NCBI RefSeq assembly: GCF_028622115.1
Contig: NZ_CP097263.1
Coordinates: forward strand, 8,432,001-8,496,000
Direction: 5' to 3'
Origin: Kutzneria chonburiensis
GTDB lineage: Bacteria; Actinomycetota; Actinomycetes; Mycobacteriales; Pseudonocardiaceae
Length of the DNA: 64,000 bases
Shown: positions 1 through 8,186 of the stretch, in pieces
Numbering within the stretch: position 1 is the first letter of the stretch
Layout: each line of letters starts with the position of its first letter
Program-made: the position numbers and the translations under genes
Notes under the pieces: generated by a model
Databases searched by the model: none
The model's input: the letters and a program-made list of their open reading frames with translations, nothing else
What the model was told of the DNA's origin: nothing

Positions 1-424
1 CCAGCATCTCCTCGTGCGAGGCCTGCTGGAGGGCGAACTGGACGTTCGGATGCTCGGCCCGGAACGCCCGCAGCAGCTCCGGCACCCGCACCCCGCCCAT
101 GGTGTGCAGGAAGGCCAGCACGACCTGGCCGCGCTCCGGATCGGCCTCCCCGATGGCCCGCCGGCAGCCGGCCTCCAGCACGCCCAGCGCCTGCTCGGCC
201 GCCTCGGCCAGGATCTGCCCGGCCCGGGTCAGCCGCACGCCGCGCCCGTTGCGGACGATCACCGGCGTGCCCAGCTCGGCGCTGAGCGTGGCCAGCCAGC
301 GGCTGACCGTCGGCTGCGGCACGCCGAGCCGGTCGGCCGCCCGCGTGACGTGCTGTTCGGCGGCCAGCGCCCGCAGCAGGGCCAGCCTGGGGGCCAGTCC
401 CGCGGCGAGCTGCTCGTGCGTCAT
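1..424 (-). CDS. LysR-family transcriptional regulator (partial, C-terminus off the window)
   Basis: The reverse strand reads an open frame from an ATG at 424 to the window edge, about 141 codons, starting MTHEQLAAGLAPRLALLRAL. Residues about 15-75 form a typical LysR winged helix-turn-helix (VTRAADRLGVPQPTVSRWL, then a wing with RNGRGVRLTRAG). The beginning of the effector-binding domain follows (QVVLAFLHTMGGVRVPELL). Its ATG overlaps the TGA of the upstream lipoprotein gene in an ATGA arrangement (421-424), so the two are probably translationally coupled. The effector and target genes are unknown because the ligand-binding part is missing. Confidence 0.85.
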   Translation of the reverse strand, partial: MTHEQLAAGLAPRLALLRALAAEQHVTRAADRLGVPQPTVSRWLATLSAELGTPVIVRNGRGVRLTRAGQILAEAAEQALGVLEAGCRRAIGEADPERGQVVLAFLHTMGGVRVPELLRAFRAEHPNVQFALQQASHEEML

Positions 425-1899
425 CCGAAGTCCAGGGGCAGGTCGATCGGCGCGCCGGCGGTGAGATCCACCCGCCCGAGGGCGGAGACCGTCACGGCGC
501 CGGTGCTCACGCCGATCTTGACCGACCTGACGTCCGCCGGCACCTCGAAGACCAGCGCGGCCGGCAGCAGGTCGCCGTCGTAGCGCACGCCCATCAGCTT
601 GGCCTTGGAGTTGTCCGGCAGGGTCAACGCGAACGAGTTCTTGGTGACCGGGCCGGCCATGATCGCCGGCAGCTGGCCGGTGGTCCTGATCGCCACCTCC
701 AGCAGCGCCTTGCCGTCGGCGACCTCGGTGAGCAGCTGGTAGTCGCCGCTGTCCAGCTTGATCGGCCGCTGCCGGCCCAGCCGCACGCCGGTCACGGTCA
801 GCTCGGCCGCGTGGTCGCCGGCCGGCAGGCCGCCGTAGGGCACGGCCGTCCTGGCGGTGATCTTCTGGCTGGCGTTGGCCGGCACCTTGCTGACGCCGCC
901 GGCGGTCGCCAGCGAAGCCGGGGCCTTGGCCGCGCGCCGGCCGTCCGGAACGGCCACCGTCTGCTCAAGGGAGTTCGCCCCGACGCTGCCCAGGACCAGC
1001 GACTCCGGTGGATCGGGTTTGTCCGGCACGGCGTAGATCAGGAACACGTCGCCGGAGTCGGGCAGCCGGTCCGGCGACAGCATCGTCCGCCGGCCCGCCA
1101 CCACCAGCGACAACGTCGACTGCTGCGGCCCCCAGCCCGACCACTGCTGCGCCCCGAACGCCGGGTCGGTCTTGCCCGGCCGCTCCACGTGCAGGCGCAG
1201 CACCCGCAGCTGGGAACCGTTGCCCGGCACCAGCGTCGCGCCGTCGCCGATCGGGAAGCTGCTCGGCCGGCCGTAGCCGGTGCCGTTGACCGCCAGCAGG
1301 TCGTCGTGCACCCGCACCGGGGCCGGCTCGGTCAGTCCGAGCTCGGCGTTGGACTTGTGCTCGGTGTCGGTCAGCACGGCCACGAAGTTCGCGCTGGCCG
1401 TGCGGTTGACCACGGCCTTCGGGTTGGTCGTCGTCCCGTCCGCGCGGATCAGGCTGTCGCTGACCGGGGTGCTGCGATTGCCCGGGATCGGCACGTCCGG
1501 CGGCTGCACCTGGAGCTGGATCTGGCTGTCGTTCTCGCCGGTCTTCTTCATCGAGATCGGCACCCAGGCGTTGGTCGGCGGGCTGCCCGGCACCTGCACC
1601 GGGCCGCACCACAGCCGCTCGTCCACCGTGCCGGTCAGCCCGAGCTGGGCGAACCAGCAGCGCGGCAGGCCGGTGCCGGAGGGAGAGACGTAGCCGAAGC
1701 CGACCGTGTAGGCCAACTCGCGTTCCCCTTCGGCCTCCAGCCGCGCCGGATCGACGATCTGCTTGCCCCCGATGGAGAGCGTGACTGTGCCCGAGGTCCC
1801 CGCGTGGGACGTCGAACAGGCAGCCGCCCCCAGCAGCAGCGCGCCAACCGACACCAGGATCGCGGCACGGCCCCCGGGCCCGTGCACGGTGCGTGACAC
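421..1899 (-). CDS. Secreted lipoprotein of unknown function, 492 aa
   Basis: The protein begins with a hydrophobic signal (residues about 12-27) ending in Ala-Ala-Ala-Cys28, a lipobox-like site, so it is probably a diacylglycerol-anchored lipoprotein on the outer face of the membrane. The remainder is a beta-rich, Gly/Pro/Val-rich extracellular sequence with no enzymatic motif that I recognise. The GTG start at 1899 is preceded by GGAGG with a 5-nt spacer. The gene lies tail to head with the truncated LysR gene, overlapping it by 4 nt, so the regulator may act on this gene or on its targets. I cannot assign a function. Confidence 0.7.
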   Translation of the reverse strand: MSRTVHGPGGRAAILVSVGALLLGAAACSTSHAGTSGTVTLSIGGKQIVDPARLEAEGERELAYTVGFGYVSPSGTGLPRCWFAQLGLTGTVDERLWCGPVQVPGSPPTNAWVPISMKKTGENDSQIQLQVQPPDVPIPGNRSTPVSDSLIRADGTTTNPKAVVNRTASANFVAVLTDTEHKSNAELGLTEPAPVRVHDDLLAVNGTGYGRPSSFPIGDGATLVPGNGSQLRVLRLHVERPGKTDPAFGAQQWSGWGPQQSTLSLVVAGRRTMLSPDRLPDSGDVFLIYAVPDKPDPPESLVLGSVGANSLEQTVAVPDGRRAAKAPASLATAGGVSKVPANASQKITARTAVPYGGLPAGDHAAELTVTGVRLGRQRPIKLDSGDYQLLTEVADGKALLEVAIRTTGQLPAIMAGPVTKNSFALTLPDNSKAKLMGVRYDGDLLPAALVFEVPADVRSVKIGVSTGAVTVSALGRVDLTAGAPIDLPLDFG

Positions 1900-1908
1900 C
1901 GGACCTCC

Positions 1909-1934
1909 GATAGCTCGATCAAAGTCGCTCTATC
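1909..1934. promoter_or_regulatory. Imperfect inverted repeat upstream of the lipoprotein gene
   Basis: GATAGCTCGA and TCGCTCTATC flank a 6-nt centre (8 of 10 positions pair). It lies just upstream of the ribosome binding site of the lipoprotein/LysR operon and could be a LysR-type operator. This is inference from position and symmetry only. Confidence 0.3.
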
Positions 1935-1983
1935 GGGTAAAGGTGGCGAACACGGGTCCCGGGTTGCCGGAATCAAACGTGAC

Positions 1984-3135
1984 CTAGCTCACACTCCGGT
2001 AGACCTCGACCGTCTGCGCCGCGACACCGGCCCAGGAGAACTCCCGAACCGCCCGCTCACGGCCCTTCTGGCCCATCTCGGCCGCCCGCGCCGGATCGGC
2101 CAGCACCCGCGAGATCGCCGCCGCCAACTCCGTCCGGTACGTCTCCACATCGGACTCGTCGTAGTGCACCAGCAGGCCGGTCACGCCGTCGTCCACCACC
2201 TCGGGGATGCCGCCGACATCCGAGGCGACCACCGCGGTGCCACAGGCCATCGCCTCCAGGTTCACGATGCCCAGCGGCTCGTACACCGACGGGCACACGA
2301 ACACCGTCGCGTGGCTGAGGACCTGCTTGACCTCCTCGGTCGGCAGCATCTCCTGGATCCAGAACACGCCCGGCCGGGCCTTGGCCAGCTCGGCCACCGC
2401 CGCCTCGGTCTCGGCCGCGATCTCCGGCGTGTCCGGCGCGCCCGCGCAAAGCACCAGCTGCGCGTCCTCGGAAATCCGGTGCGCCGCCGCGACCAGGTGC
2501 CCGACGCCCTTCTGCCGGGTGATCCGGCCGACGAAGGCGACGATCGGCTTGCCCGGGTCGATGCCGTGCTTGGTCAGCGCGTCCGTGCCGGTCACGGATT
2601 CGTAGAGCGTTGTGTCGATTCCGTTGCGGACAACGTGCACTCGGGCCGGATCGAGCGTCGGGTAGCAGTCGAGGACGTCGGCCCGCATGCCGTCGCTGAC
2701 CGCGATGATCGCGTCCGCCGACTCGTAGGCCGTGCGCTCGACCCAGGACGACAACCGGTAGCCGCCGCCCAACTGCTCGGCCTTCCACGGCCGTCGCGGC
2801 TCCAGCGAATGGGCCGTGATCACGTGGGGAACGCCGTGCAGCACCTTGGCCAGATGGCCGGCGAAGTTGGCGTACCACGTATGTGAATGCACGAGGTCCA
2901 CGCCAACGACTGCGGCCGTGATCTCCAGGTCGACGGACAGAGTGGACAGCGCCGGGTTCGCGTTCCTGAGGTTCGCCGCCGGCTGGTGGGCCACCGCATC
3001 CGGCCGCTCACCACCGAAACAGTGCACGTCGACGTCGATGAGCTCGCGCAGCCGTGGCACGAGGAAGCCGACGTGGACGCCAGCCCCGCCGTACACCTCG
3101 GGCGGGTACTCGCGTGTCAGTAATCCGATCCGCAC
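1984..3135 (-). CDS. glgA: Glycogen synthase / alpha-maltose-1-phosphate synthase (GT4)
   Basis: GT4 glycosyltransferase of about 383 aa. The N-terminus (RIGLLTREYPPEVYGGAGVH) and the C-terminal donor site with the E-x7-E pattern (EPLGIVNLEAMACGTAVVASD) are diagnostic of the actinobacterial GlgA/GlgM group. The mycobacterial homologue (Rv1212c, GlgM) transfers glucose from ADP-glucose to glucose-1-phosphate to make maltose-1-phosphate for glycogen building by GlgE; whether this copy has that or classical glycogen synthase activity cannot be read from sequence. I prefer the GTG at 3135 because TAGGTT lies 7 nt upstream (leaderless pattern); a TTG at 3144 is the alternative. It is divergent from glgC, which makes its ADP-glucose donor. 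Confidence 0.92.
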   Translation of the reverse strand: MRIGLLTREYPPEVYGGAGVHVGFLVPRLRELIDVDVHCFGGERPDAVAHQPAANLRNANPALSTLSVDLEITAAVVGVDLVHSHTWYANFAGHLAKVLHGVPHVITAHSLEPRRPWKAEQLGGGYRLSSWVERTAYESADAIIAVSDGMRADVLDCYPTLDPARVHVVRNGIDTTLYESVTGTDALTKHGIDPGKPIVAFVGRITRQKGVGHLVAAAHRISEDAQLVLCAGAPDTPEIAAETEAAVAELAKARPGVFWIQEMLPTEEVKQVLSHATVFVCPSVYEPLGIVNLEAMACGTAVVASDVGGIPEVVDDGVTGLLVHYDESDVETYRTELAAAISRVLADPARAAEMGQKGRERAVREFSWAGVAAQTVEVYRSVS

Positions 3136-3137
3136 AG

Positions 3138-3166
3138 CTGACAACCTAGTGCCCGGCGGATAGGGT
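3138..3166. promoter_or_regulatory. Divergent glgA/glgC promoter region
   Basis: On the plus strand CTGACA (3138-3143) and TAGGGT (3161-3166) are separated by 17 nt, and the GTG of glgC lies 8 nt beyond. On the minus strand TAGGTT (plus 3143-3148) lies 7 nt before the GTG of glgA. Both look like sigma-70 type -10 boxes for leaderless transcripts sharing a region of about 40 bp, so the two genes are probably co-regulated. Confidence 0.5.
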
Positions 3167-3174
3167 CACTGATC

Positions 3175-4392
3175 GTGAAGGGGCAGCCCCACGTTCTGGG
3201 AATCGTGCTCGCCGGCGGTGAGGGCAAGCGGTTGTGGCCCCTGACCGCGGACCGGGCCAAGCCTGCGGTGCCGTTCGGCGGCAACTACAGACTTATCGAC
3301 TTCGTGCTGTCCAACCTGGTCAACGCCGGCATGTCCAAGCTGTGCGTGCTGACCCAGTACAAGTCGCACTCGCTCGACCGCCACATCTCGACCACGTGGC
3401 GGCTGTCCAGTGTGCTCGGGCAATACATCACGCCCGTGCCCGCCCAGCAGCGGCTCGGGCCGCGCTGGTACACCGGCAGCGCGGATGCGATCTTCCAGTC
3501 GCTCAATCTCGTGCACGACGAGAAGCCCGACTACATCGTGGTGTTCGGCGCCGACCACGTGTACCGGATGGACCCGGGGCAGATGGTCGAGCAGCACATC
3601 GAGTCCGGCTGCGGGGTCACCGTCGCCGGCATCCGGGTGCCTCGGGCCGAGGCCAAGGCGTTCGGCTGCATCGACTCCGACGCCACCGGCAAGATCACCC
3701 GCTTCCTGGAGAAGCCGGCCGATCCGCCGCACGTGCCCGACGACCCCGACGTGACGTTCGCGTCCATGGGCAACTACGTGTTCACCACGGAAGCCCTGCT
3801 CGACGCGCTCCGCACCGACGCCGCCGACCCCGACTCCGACCACGACATGGGCGGCAACATCATTCCCATGCTGGTCGACGCCGGCAGTGCGTACGTCTAC
3901 GACTTCGACGACAACGTCGTGCCCGGTGCGACCGAGCGGGACCGGGGCTACTGGCGGGACGTCGGGACCTTGGACGCCTACTACGACGCCCACATGGATC
4001 TCGTGTCCGTGCATCCGGTCTTCAACCTGTACAACCAGGCTTGGCCCATCCGGACCGCCACGCCGCCGCTGCCGCCGGCCAAGTTCGTCAACGGCGGCAT
4101 GGCCATGGAGTCCATCGTCGGTCCCGGCTCGATCATCTCCGGGGCCTCGGTCCGGGAGTCCGTCGTCAGCTCCGACGTCGTCGTCGAGTCCGGCGCCATC
4201 GTCGAGGGCAGCGTCCTGCTCCCCGGCGTCCGTATCGGCAAGGGCGCTGTGGTGCGCAAGGCCATCCTCGACAAGAACGTCGTGATCGCCGACGGCGCCA
4301 TCGTCGGCGTCGACCGTGGGCACGACCTTGAGCACTACACCGTCAGCACCAGCGGCGTCGTGGTTCTCGGCAAGGGAGCGCGCGCCGAGTAG
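3175..4392 (+). CDS. glgC: Glucose-1-phosphate adenylyltransferase
   Basis: ADP-glucose pyrophosphorylase, 405 aa, the usual family length. It makes ADP-glucose from ATP and glucose-1-phosphate, the committed step to glycogen and maltosyl donors. The N-terminal nucleotidyltransferase signature [12 protein letters not shown] is at residues 13-24, with the conserved [14 protein letters not shown] stretch after it; the C-terminal third (from about residue 295) is a left-handed beta-helix repeat region ([20 protein letters not shown]). The GTG start at 3175 has no Shine-Dalgarno sequence but has a -10-like box 8 nt upstream. Divergent from glgA. Confidence 0.95.
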   Translation: MKGQPHVLGIVLAGGEGKRLWPLTADRAKPAVPFGGNYRLIDFVLSNLVNAGMSKLCVLTQYKSHSLDRHISTTWRLSSVLGQYITPVPAQQRLGPRWYTGSADAIFQSLNLVHDEKPDYIVVFGADHVYRMDPGQMVEQHIESGCGVTVAGIRVPRAEAKAFGCIDSDATGKITRFLEKPADPPHVPDDPDVTFASMGNYVFTTEALLDALRTDAADPDSDHDMGGNIIPMLVDAGSAYVYDFDDNVVPGATERDRGYWRDVGTLDAYYDAHMDLVSVHPVFNLYNQAWPIRTATPPLPPAKFVNGGMAMESIVGPGSIISGASVRESVVSSDVVVESGAIVEGSVLLPGVRIGKGAVVRKAILDKNVVIADGAIVGVDRGHDLEHYTVSTSGVVVLGKGARAE

Positions 4393-4411
4393 CTCGTGTT
4401 TCGGGGGGAAC

Positions 4412-5074
4412 ATGACCGGGCAGATCCCTGACCACGTGCGCTTCGAGCGCAAGCTTTTCGCGCTGACCGCGGTCGACGGCTCCGGCCTGTTCGACGCGGT
4501 CCGGCACGGTGTCGAGCCGAGGTGGCTCGGCACCGGCTGCTACCACGGCTTCATCTGCCAGTACTCCGTCGTGCGGCAGCGGTTGGTGTTGCGGCAGCTC
4601 GAACTCGGATCGGACGACGAGCCCGGTCCGATCGGCGGCGTGCGGCCGGTGACCGGTGACTTCGGCTGGCAGTACCGGGGGTTGTCCGTGCCCGTCGCCT
4701 TCACCGGGCGCCTGCTCGTCGGCAACGACTTCGACGGCCCCGGCGTGCGCATGGGGTTCGTGCCGGCGTGGATGTTCGCGGACGTCCGCGAGCTGACCTT
4801 CCAGGACGGGGCCCTGCACACCGCCACCGACCGCTCCGCCGAGCTCGCCGAGGTGCGGGCGGTCCTCGACGAGCTGGGCACCGGACCCGACCTCGGCGAG
4901 GATGCCGGCGACTGGATCCGCCGCACCTTCTCGCTGAGCTACGACTACAGCTGGCCGGGACGGGAGCGACCGGACGATCAGTGGCACGAGCTGTCGGCCG
5001 CCGTGGTGAACCGCAGGTCAACCCCCATGCCCGCGGTGGCTTCGGGGGATGGGCCCCCGGATCGCAAATCCTAG
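4412..5074 (+). CDS. Conserved hypothetical protein, 220 aa
   Basis: Begins MTGQIPDHVRFERKLFALTA at an ATG preceded by GGGGGGAA, 19 nt after the glgC stop, so it is probably co-transcribed with glgC. It is acidic, soluble, without signal peptide or membrane segment, and rich in aromatic residues (WLGTGCYHGFICQYSVV, SLSYDYSWPGRERPDDQW). I do not recognise a family. The last 25 residues or so are low complexity, so the true product may have a poorly ordered tail. A longer frame continues upstream inside glgC, but the ribosome binding site supports 4412. Confidence 0.6.
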   Translation: MTGQIPDHVRFERKLFALTAVDGSGLFDAVRHGVEPRWLGTGCYHGFICQYSVVRQRLVLRQLELGSDDEPGPIGGVRPVTGDFGWQYRGLSVPVAFTGRLLVGNDFDGPGVRMGFVPAWMFADVRELTFQDGALHTATDRSAELAEVRAVLDELGTGPDLGEDAGDWIRRTFSLSYDYSWPGRERPDDQWHELSAAVVNRRSTPMPAVASGDGPPDRKS

Positions 5075-5122
5075 CCCGGATGGGGGCTTGATCGCTTAGG
5101 CAAGATCCTCCGCCGCGGGTTT

Positions 5123-5177
5123 CGCCACATGCGCTTCCTATGTGGCGCCAGGCGCCACATAGGAAGCGCATGTGGCG
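5123..5177. terminator. Near-perfect 27-bp-arm palindrome between convergent genes
   Basis: Arms 5123-5149 and 5151-5177 pair perfectly around a single central base. The outer part reads CCACATGCGCTTCC and its complement. It lies between the convergent genes ending at 5074 and 5188 and belongs to a dispersed family with copies at 12699-12753, 57227-57283 and, degenerate, 6719-6779. A bidirectional transcription terminator is the simplest role; there is no clear U-tract. Confidence 0.6.
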
Positions 5178-5187
5178 GCAAAGGTGG

Positions 5188-6063
5188 TTACGGCCGGAGG
5201 TTCTCCAGGTCGGCCAAGAGGCTGGGGTGCTTGGGCTGCCAGCCGAGGGCGTCGCGGGTGTGGGCGCTGGACGCGGGCTGGTCGTTGGCGAAGATCGCGC
5301 CGAGCGGGCCGTAGGTGTCGGCCGGAACAGACTGGACGGGGAGGCCGAGGCGGCGGCCGATCACGGTGGCGATGTCCCGAACGGGGTCGCCCTCGTCGTC
5401 GACGGCGTGCCAAGCAGTGCCGGCGGGGGCCGACTCGAGGGCGAGGCGGAAGAGGACGGCGGCGTCGAGGGCGTGCACGGCGGGCCAACGCTGGGAACCG
5501 TCGCCGGGGTAGCCGGAAACGCCGGTCCGACGGGCGATGTCGGTGAGCAGGCCGGCGAAACCGCCGCGGCCCTCGTTGTGCACGGTCCGAGGCAGCCGAA
5601 CGGCGGAACTGCGAACGCCGCGTAGCCCGAGGACGGCAGTGACGGCGCGGCCACGGCCGCCGACGGGACCGTCGACGGGCACGGAATCGGCCTCGGTGGC
5701 GACGCGGCCGGGAATCCACGGCGTGCCGGAGCACGTGACGAACGGGCGGTCGGTGCCGACGAGCTCCGAGCCCATCAACTCCAAGGCGGCGGCTTCCTCG
5801 GCGACGGATTTGGCCACGGCCTCGGCGCTGCTGAAGTCGTTGCTGAAGGCCAGGTGGATCACGCCGTCGGCCTCGGCGACACCGGCGCGGAGGGCGTCGA
5901 GGTCGGCAAGACCGCCCCGGACCACCGAAGCGCCGGCAGTCGTAGCGGCCTGGGCGGAAGCGTCGGAACGGGCAAGGGCGAGCACGGCGTGGCCGTGGTC
6001 GATGAGCTCGGCGACGACGGCGGAGCCGATCAGACCGGTGCCGCCGGTGATGAAGACGCGCAT
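5188..6063 (-). CDS. SDR-family NAD(P)-dependent epimerase/dehydratase-like oxidoreductase
   Basis: 291 aa with an N-terminal Rossmann motif (MRVFITGGTGLIGSAVVAEL; GGTGxxG at residues 7-12), an HLAFSN stretch typical of the atypical SDR group, and a C-terminal substrate region (VSGYPGDGSQRWPAVHALDAA). It lacks an obvious YxxxK catalytic pair, as do many members of this subgroup that act as reductases or redox sensors. The start is an ATG with GGGAGC just upstream. It is divergent from a TetR gene, and a pair of identical operators lies between them, so the TetR protein very likely represses it. Substrate unknown. Confidence 0.8.
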   Translation of the reverse strand: MRVFITGGTGLIGSAVVAELIDHGHAVLALARSDASAQAATTAGASVVRGGLADLDALRAGVAEADGVIHLAFSNDFSSAEAVAKSVAEEAAALELMGSELVGTDRPFVTCSGTPWIPGRVATEADSVPVDGPVGGRGRAVTAVLGLRGVRSSAVRLPRTVHNEGRGGFAGLLTDIARRTGVSGYPGDGSQRWPAVHALDAAVLFRLALESAPAGTAWHAVDDEGDPVRDIATVIGRRLGLPVQSVPADTYGPLGAIFANDQPASSAHTRDALGWQPKHPSLLADLENLRP

Positions 6064-6076
6064 GGAATGCTCCCAA

Positions 6077-6133
6077 GTGACGGGACTCTTGTCCCATCAC
6101 GCTAGCACGGTGATGGGACAAGAGTCCCGTCAC
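6077..6133. promoter_or_regulatory. Double TetR operator between the SDR and tetR genes
   Basis: A perfect 24-bp inverted repeat (arms 6077-6100 and 6110-6133, 9-nt centre). Each arm is itself dyad-symmetric: GGGACTCTTGTCCC in the left and GGGACAAGAGTCCC in the right, so two operator copies are present. It sits between divergent start codons at 6063 and 6148, the expected position for an autoregulating TetR that also controls its neighbour. Confidence 0.8.
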
Positions 6134-6134
6134 C

Positions 6135-6140
6135 TATGAT
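6135..6140 (+). promoter_or_regulatory. -10 box of the tetR gene
   Basis: TATGAT, immediately beyond the right operator arm and 7 nt before the ATG at 6148. It fits a leaderless tetR transcript whose promoter is occluded when the operator is bound. No convincing -35 box is visible. Confidence 0.5.
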
Positions 6141-6147
6141 GGCCGCC

Positions 6148-6717
6148 ATGGGTCGATGGGAACCGGGCGCGCGCGAACGCCTCGTGCTGGCGGCGGTCGA
6201 CCTGTTCACCGAGCAGGGCTACGACGCGACCACCGTGGCGCAGATCGCCGAGCGTGCGGGCGTCACGAAAAGCACCTTCTTCCGGCACTTCCCGGACAAG
6301 CGCGAGCTGCTGGTGGCCGGCCAGGAGTCGCTGAGCCGGCTGCTGGCCGAGGGGATCGCCGAGGCGTCCGAGACGGCCAGCCCGCTGGAGGCCGTGGCCG
6401 CCGGCCTGGTCAAGGCGTCGACCATGATGGGCCCGATGAACCGCGAGCTCGGACCGCGCCTGAAGGCGGCGGTCGCGGCCAGCGCCGAGCTTCAGGAGCG
6501 CGACGCCCTCAAGAGCGTCAGCCTCGCGGCGGCGATGACCACGGCGCTGGTGGCGCGCGGTGTGCCGGACACGACGGCGGCGCTCGCGGGTGAGCTGGGG
6601 GTGCTGGCCTTCAAACGGGGCTACGCCACCTGGTCCGACAGCGGCGACGACGATCTTGCCCCGCACGCCCTCAAGGCCCTCGACGAGCTCCGAGCAGCCA
6701 GCCTCTCCCTCGGCTGA
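6148..6717 (+). CDS. TetR-family transcriptional regulator
   Basis: 189 aa beginning MGRWEPGARERLVLAAVDLF. The N-terminal helix-turn-helix is clear (TVAQIAERAGVTKSTFFRHFPDKRELL), followed by a helical ligand domain ending in a Leu-rich tail. The ATG at 6148 is chosen because an earlier ATG at 6136 would begin inside the promoter: the operator ends at 6133 and TATGAT occupies 6135-6140. It likely represses itself and the divergent SDR gene. The ligand is unknown. Convergent with the O-methyltransferase gene. Confidence 0.88.
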   Translation: MGRWEPGARERLVLAAVDLFTEQGYDATTVAQIAERAGVTKSTFFRHFPDKRELLVAGQESLSRLLAEGIAEASETASPLEAVAAGLVKASTMMGPMNRELGPRLKAAVAASAELQERDALKSVSLAAAMTTALVARGVPDTTAALAGELGVLAFKRGYATWSDSGDDDLAPHALKALDELRAASLSLG

Positions 6718-6718
6718 A

Positions 6719-6779
6719 TGTCACATGAGCGTCATACTTGCCTCTATTCGGCACATCCGGACCGCATGTGCCGAAAATG
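6719..6779. terminator. Degenerate copy of the CACATGCGCT palindrome family
   Basis: Between convergent stops at 6717 and 6780. The left end resembles the arm of the 12699 element over about 23 nt (TGTCACATGAGCG...ACTTGCCT). It contains a perfect 10-bp inverted repeat, TTCGGCACAT (6747-6756) with ATGTGCCGAA (6766-6775). Probable bidirectional terminator. Confidence 0.5.
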
Positions 6780-7448
6780 TCAGCGCTTGGCTGCGACCAG
6801 GAGGCCGTCGCCGACCGGGAGCATGATCGACACCAGCTGGTCGTTCTCCCGGACGGCCTTGTTGGTCTCCCGGATGGCCAGCGTCTCGGCGTCCCGGTCG
6901 GCCGGATCGGCCACCTTGCCCTTCCAGAAGACGTTGTCGAACGCGATCACGCCGCCCGGCCGCAGCATCCGCACCCCGTGCTCCAGGTACCGCGGGTACT
7001 CCTGCTTGGCCGCGTCCACGAACACCAGGTCGTAGCCGCCGTCGGTCAGCCGCGGCAGCACGTCCAGCGCCTGGCCCATGATCAGCCGGGTCCGCCCGGG
7101 GCTGATCCGCGCGTCGGAGAAGGCCCGCCGGGCCACCCGCTGGTGCTCCGGCTCCACGTCGATCGAGGTCAGCACGCCGTCCCTGGCCATGCCGCCGAGC
7201 AGCCACAGACCGCTCACGCCGGCGCCGGTTCCGATCTCCACGACCGCCCTGGCCTGCAGGGATGCGGCGAGGAAGCGCAGCGCGGCCCCGCCGGTGACGC
7301 CGATCGGCACGCAGCCCAGCTCGGTCCCCCGGGCCCGCGCGGCCGAGGTGACCTCGTCCTCGACGGCGTAGCCGTCCACGTACTCCCCGAGCGTCACAAG
7401 GTGCGAGGTTAGCGGCGTGACGGCCCGTTCTGGGTGAACAACCCGCAT
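6780..7448 (-). CDS. Class I SAM-dependent O-methyltransferase
   Basis: 222 aa with the SAM-binding motif [15 protein letters not shown] (residues about 70-84), acidic loop [11 protein letters not shown] and the family-typical [16 protein letters not shown], which carries metal/substrate residues of the catechol/caffeoyl-CoA O-methyltransferase fold. Mycobacteria carry a homologue (Rv1220c) at the same place, next to sigE. The ATG at 7448 is preceded by GAGAAT 6 nt upstream, suggesting a leaderless transcript divergent from sigE. Physiological substrate unknown. Confidence 0.85.
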   Translation of the reverse strand: MRVVHPERAVTPLTSHLVTLGEYVDGYAVEDEVTSAARARGTELGCVPIGVTGGAALRFLAASLQARAVVEIGTGAGVSGLWLLGGMARDGVLTSIDVEPEHQRVARRAFSDARISPGRTRLIMGQALDVLPRLTDGGYDLVFVDAAKQEYPRYLEHGVRMLRPGGVIAFDNVFWKGKVADPADRDAETLAIRETNKAVRENDQLVSIMLPVGDGLLVAAKR

Positions 7449-7515
7449 CGGAGCATTCTCAGACTGCTCTCAGGCGTCTCTAACGATGGTTATAAGCATG
7501 ACCGCGACAGTAGGG

Positions 7516-7542
7516 GGAACAACGGGGACGTCCGCCACGTTG
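7516..7542 (+). promoter_or_regulatory. Candidate SigE-type (ECF) promoter of sigE
   Basis: GGAAC (7516-7520) and CGTTG (7538-7542) separated by 17 nt match the GGAAC-N16/18-CGTT pattern recognised by SigE/SigH-like ECF factors. It lies about 45 nt upstream of the proposed sigE start, so SigE would drive its own transcription and, by read-through, rseA and perhaps htrA. Confidence 0.55.
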
Positions 7543-7586
7543 TCCCCACCGAAGGGCAGCCGCCCGCTGGAGGTGCCGTACCACCG

Positions 7587-8186
7587 ATGCGCACTGAGAC
7601 GACCGAACCGGCCGTTGAGCCGGTCGCCGCCGTGGCCGTCGCGCCCGCCGAGGCTGCCTGGACCCCGCCGTCCTGGGACGAGGTCGTGCGTGAGCACGCC
7701 GACCGCGTCTACCGGCTGGCCTACCGCCTGTCCGGCAACCAGCACGACGCCGAGGACCTCACCCAGGAGACCTTCATCCGGGTGTTCCGCTCGCTGGCGT
7801 CCTACAAGCCGGGCACCTTCGAGGGCTGGCTGCACCGCATCACCACCAACCTGTTCCTGGACATGGCCCGTCGCCGTTCGCGGCTGCGCATGGAGGGCCT
7901 GCCCGAGGACACCGACCGCCTCGTCGGCGACGACCCGAGCCCGGAGCAGGTCTACACCGACACCCATCTGGACCCGGACCTGCAGGCCGCGTTGGACGAG
8001 CTGCCGCCGGAATTCCGTGCCGCTGTCGTGCTTTGTGACGTCGAAGGCCTGTCCTACGATGAGATCGGAGCCACGCTCGGGGTGAAGCTGGGCACCGTTC
8101 GCAGCCGTATCCACCGGGGCCGGCAGGCCCTGCGCGCGAGCCTCGAGCGTCGCGCCGAGCTCGCACGGAAGGACGTCGTTGGATGA
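7587..8186 (+). CDS. sigE: ECF RNA polymerase sigma factor SigE
   Basis: 199 aa. Region 2 (residues about 34-105: [20 protein letters not shown], then [17 protein letters not shown]) and region 4 (about 140-190: [20 protein letters not shown], then [14 protein letters not shown]) are nearly identical to mycobacterial SigE as I recall it. SigE controls envelope and heat/detergent stress genes. I chose the ATG at 7587 with GGAGGTG at 7569-7575; the frame is open further upstream to 7434, but that part overlaps the divergent methyltransferase start and the candidate promoter. The gene ends in an ATGA overlap with its anti-sigma factor. Confidence 0.93.
   Translation: MRTETTEPAVEPVAAVAVAPAEAAWTPPSWDEVVREHADRVYRLAYRLSGNQHDAEDLTQETFIRVFRSLASYKPGTFEGWLHRITTNLFLDMARRRSRLRMEGLPEDTDRLVGDDPSPEQVYTDTHLDPDLQAALDELPPEFRAAVVLCDVEGLSYDEIGATLGVKLGTVRSRIHRGRQALRASLERRAELARKDVVG

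Noticed and set aside
3166-4533. A 455-codon minus-strand frame opposite glgC
   Set aside because: Composition is His/Asp/Gly/Val repeats typical of antisense to high-GC coding sequence; glgC on the other strand is unambiguous.
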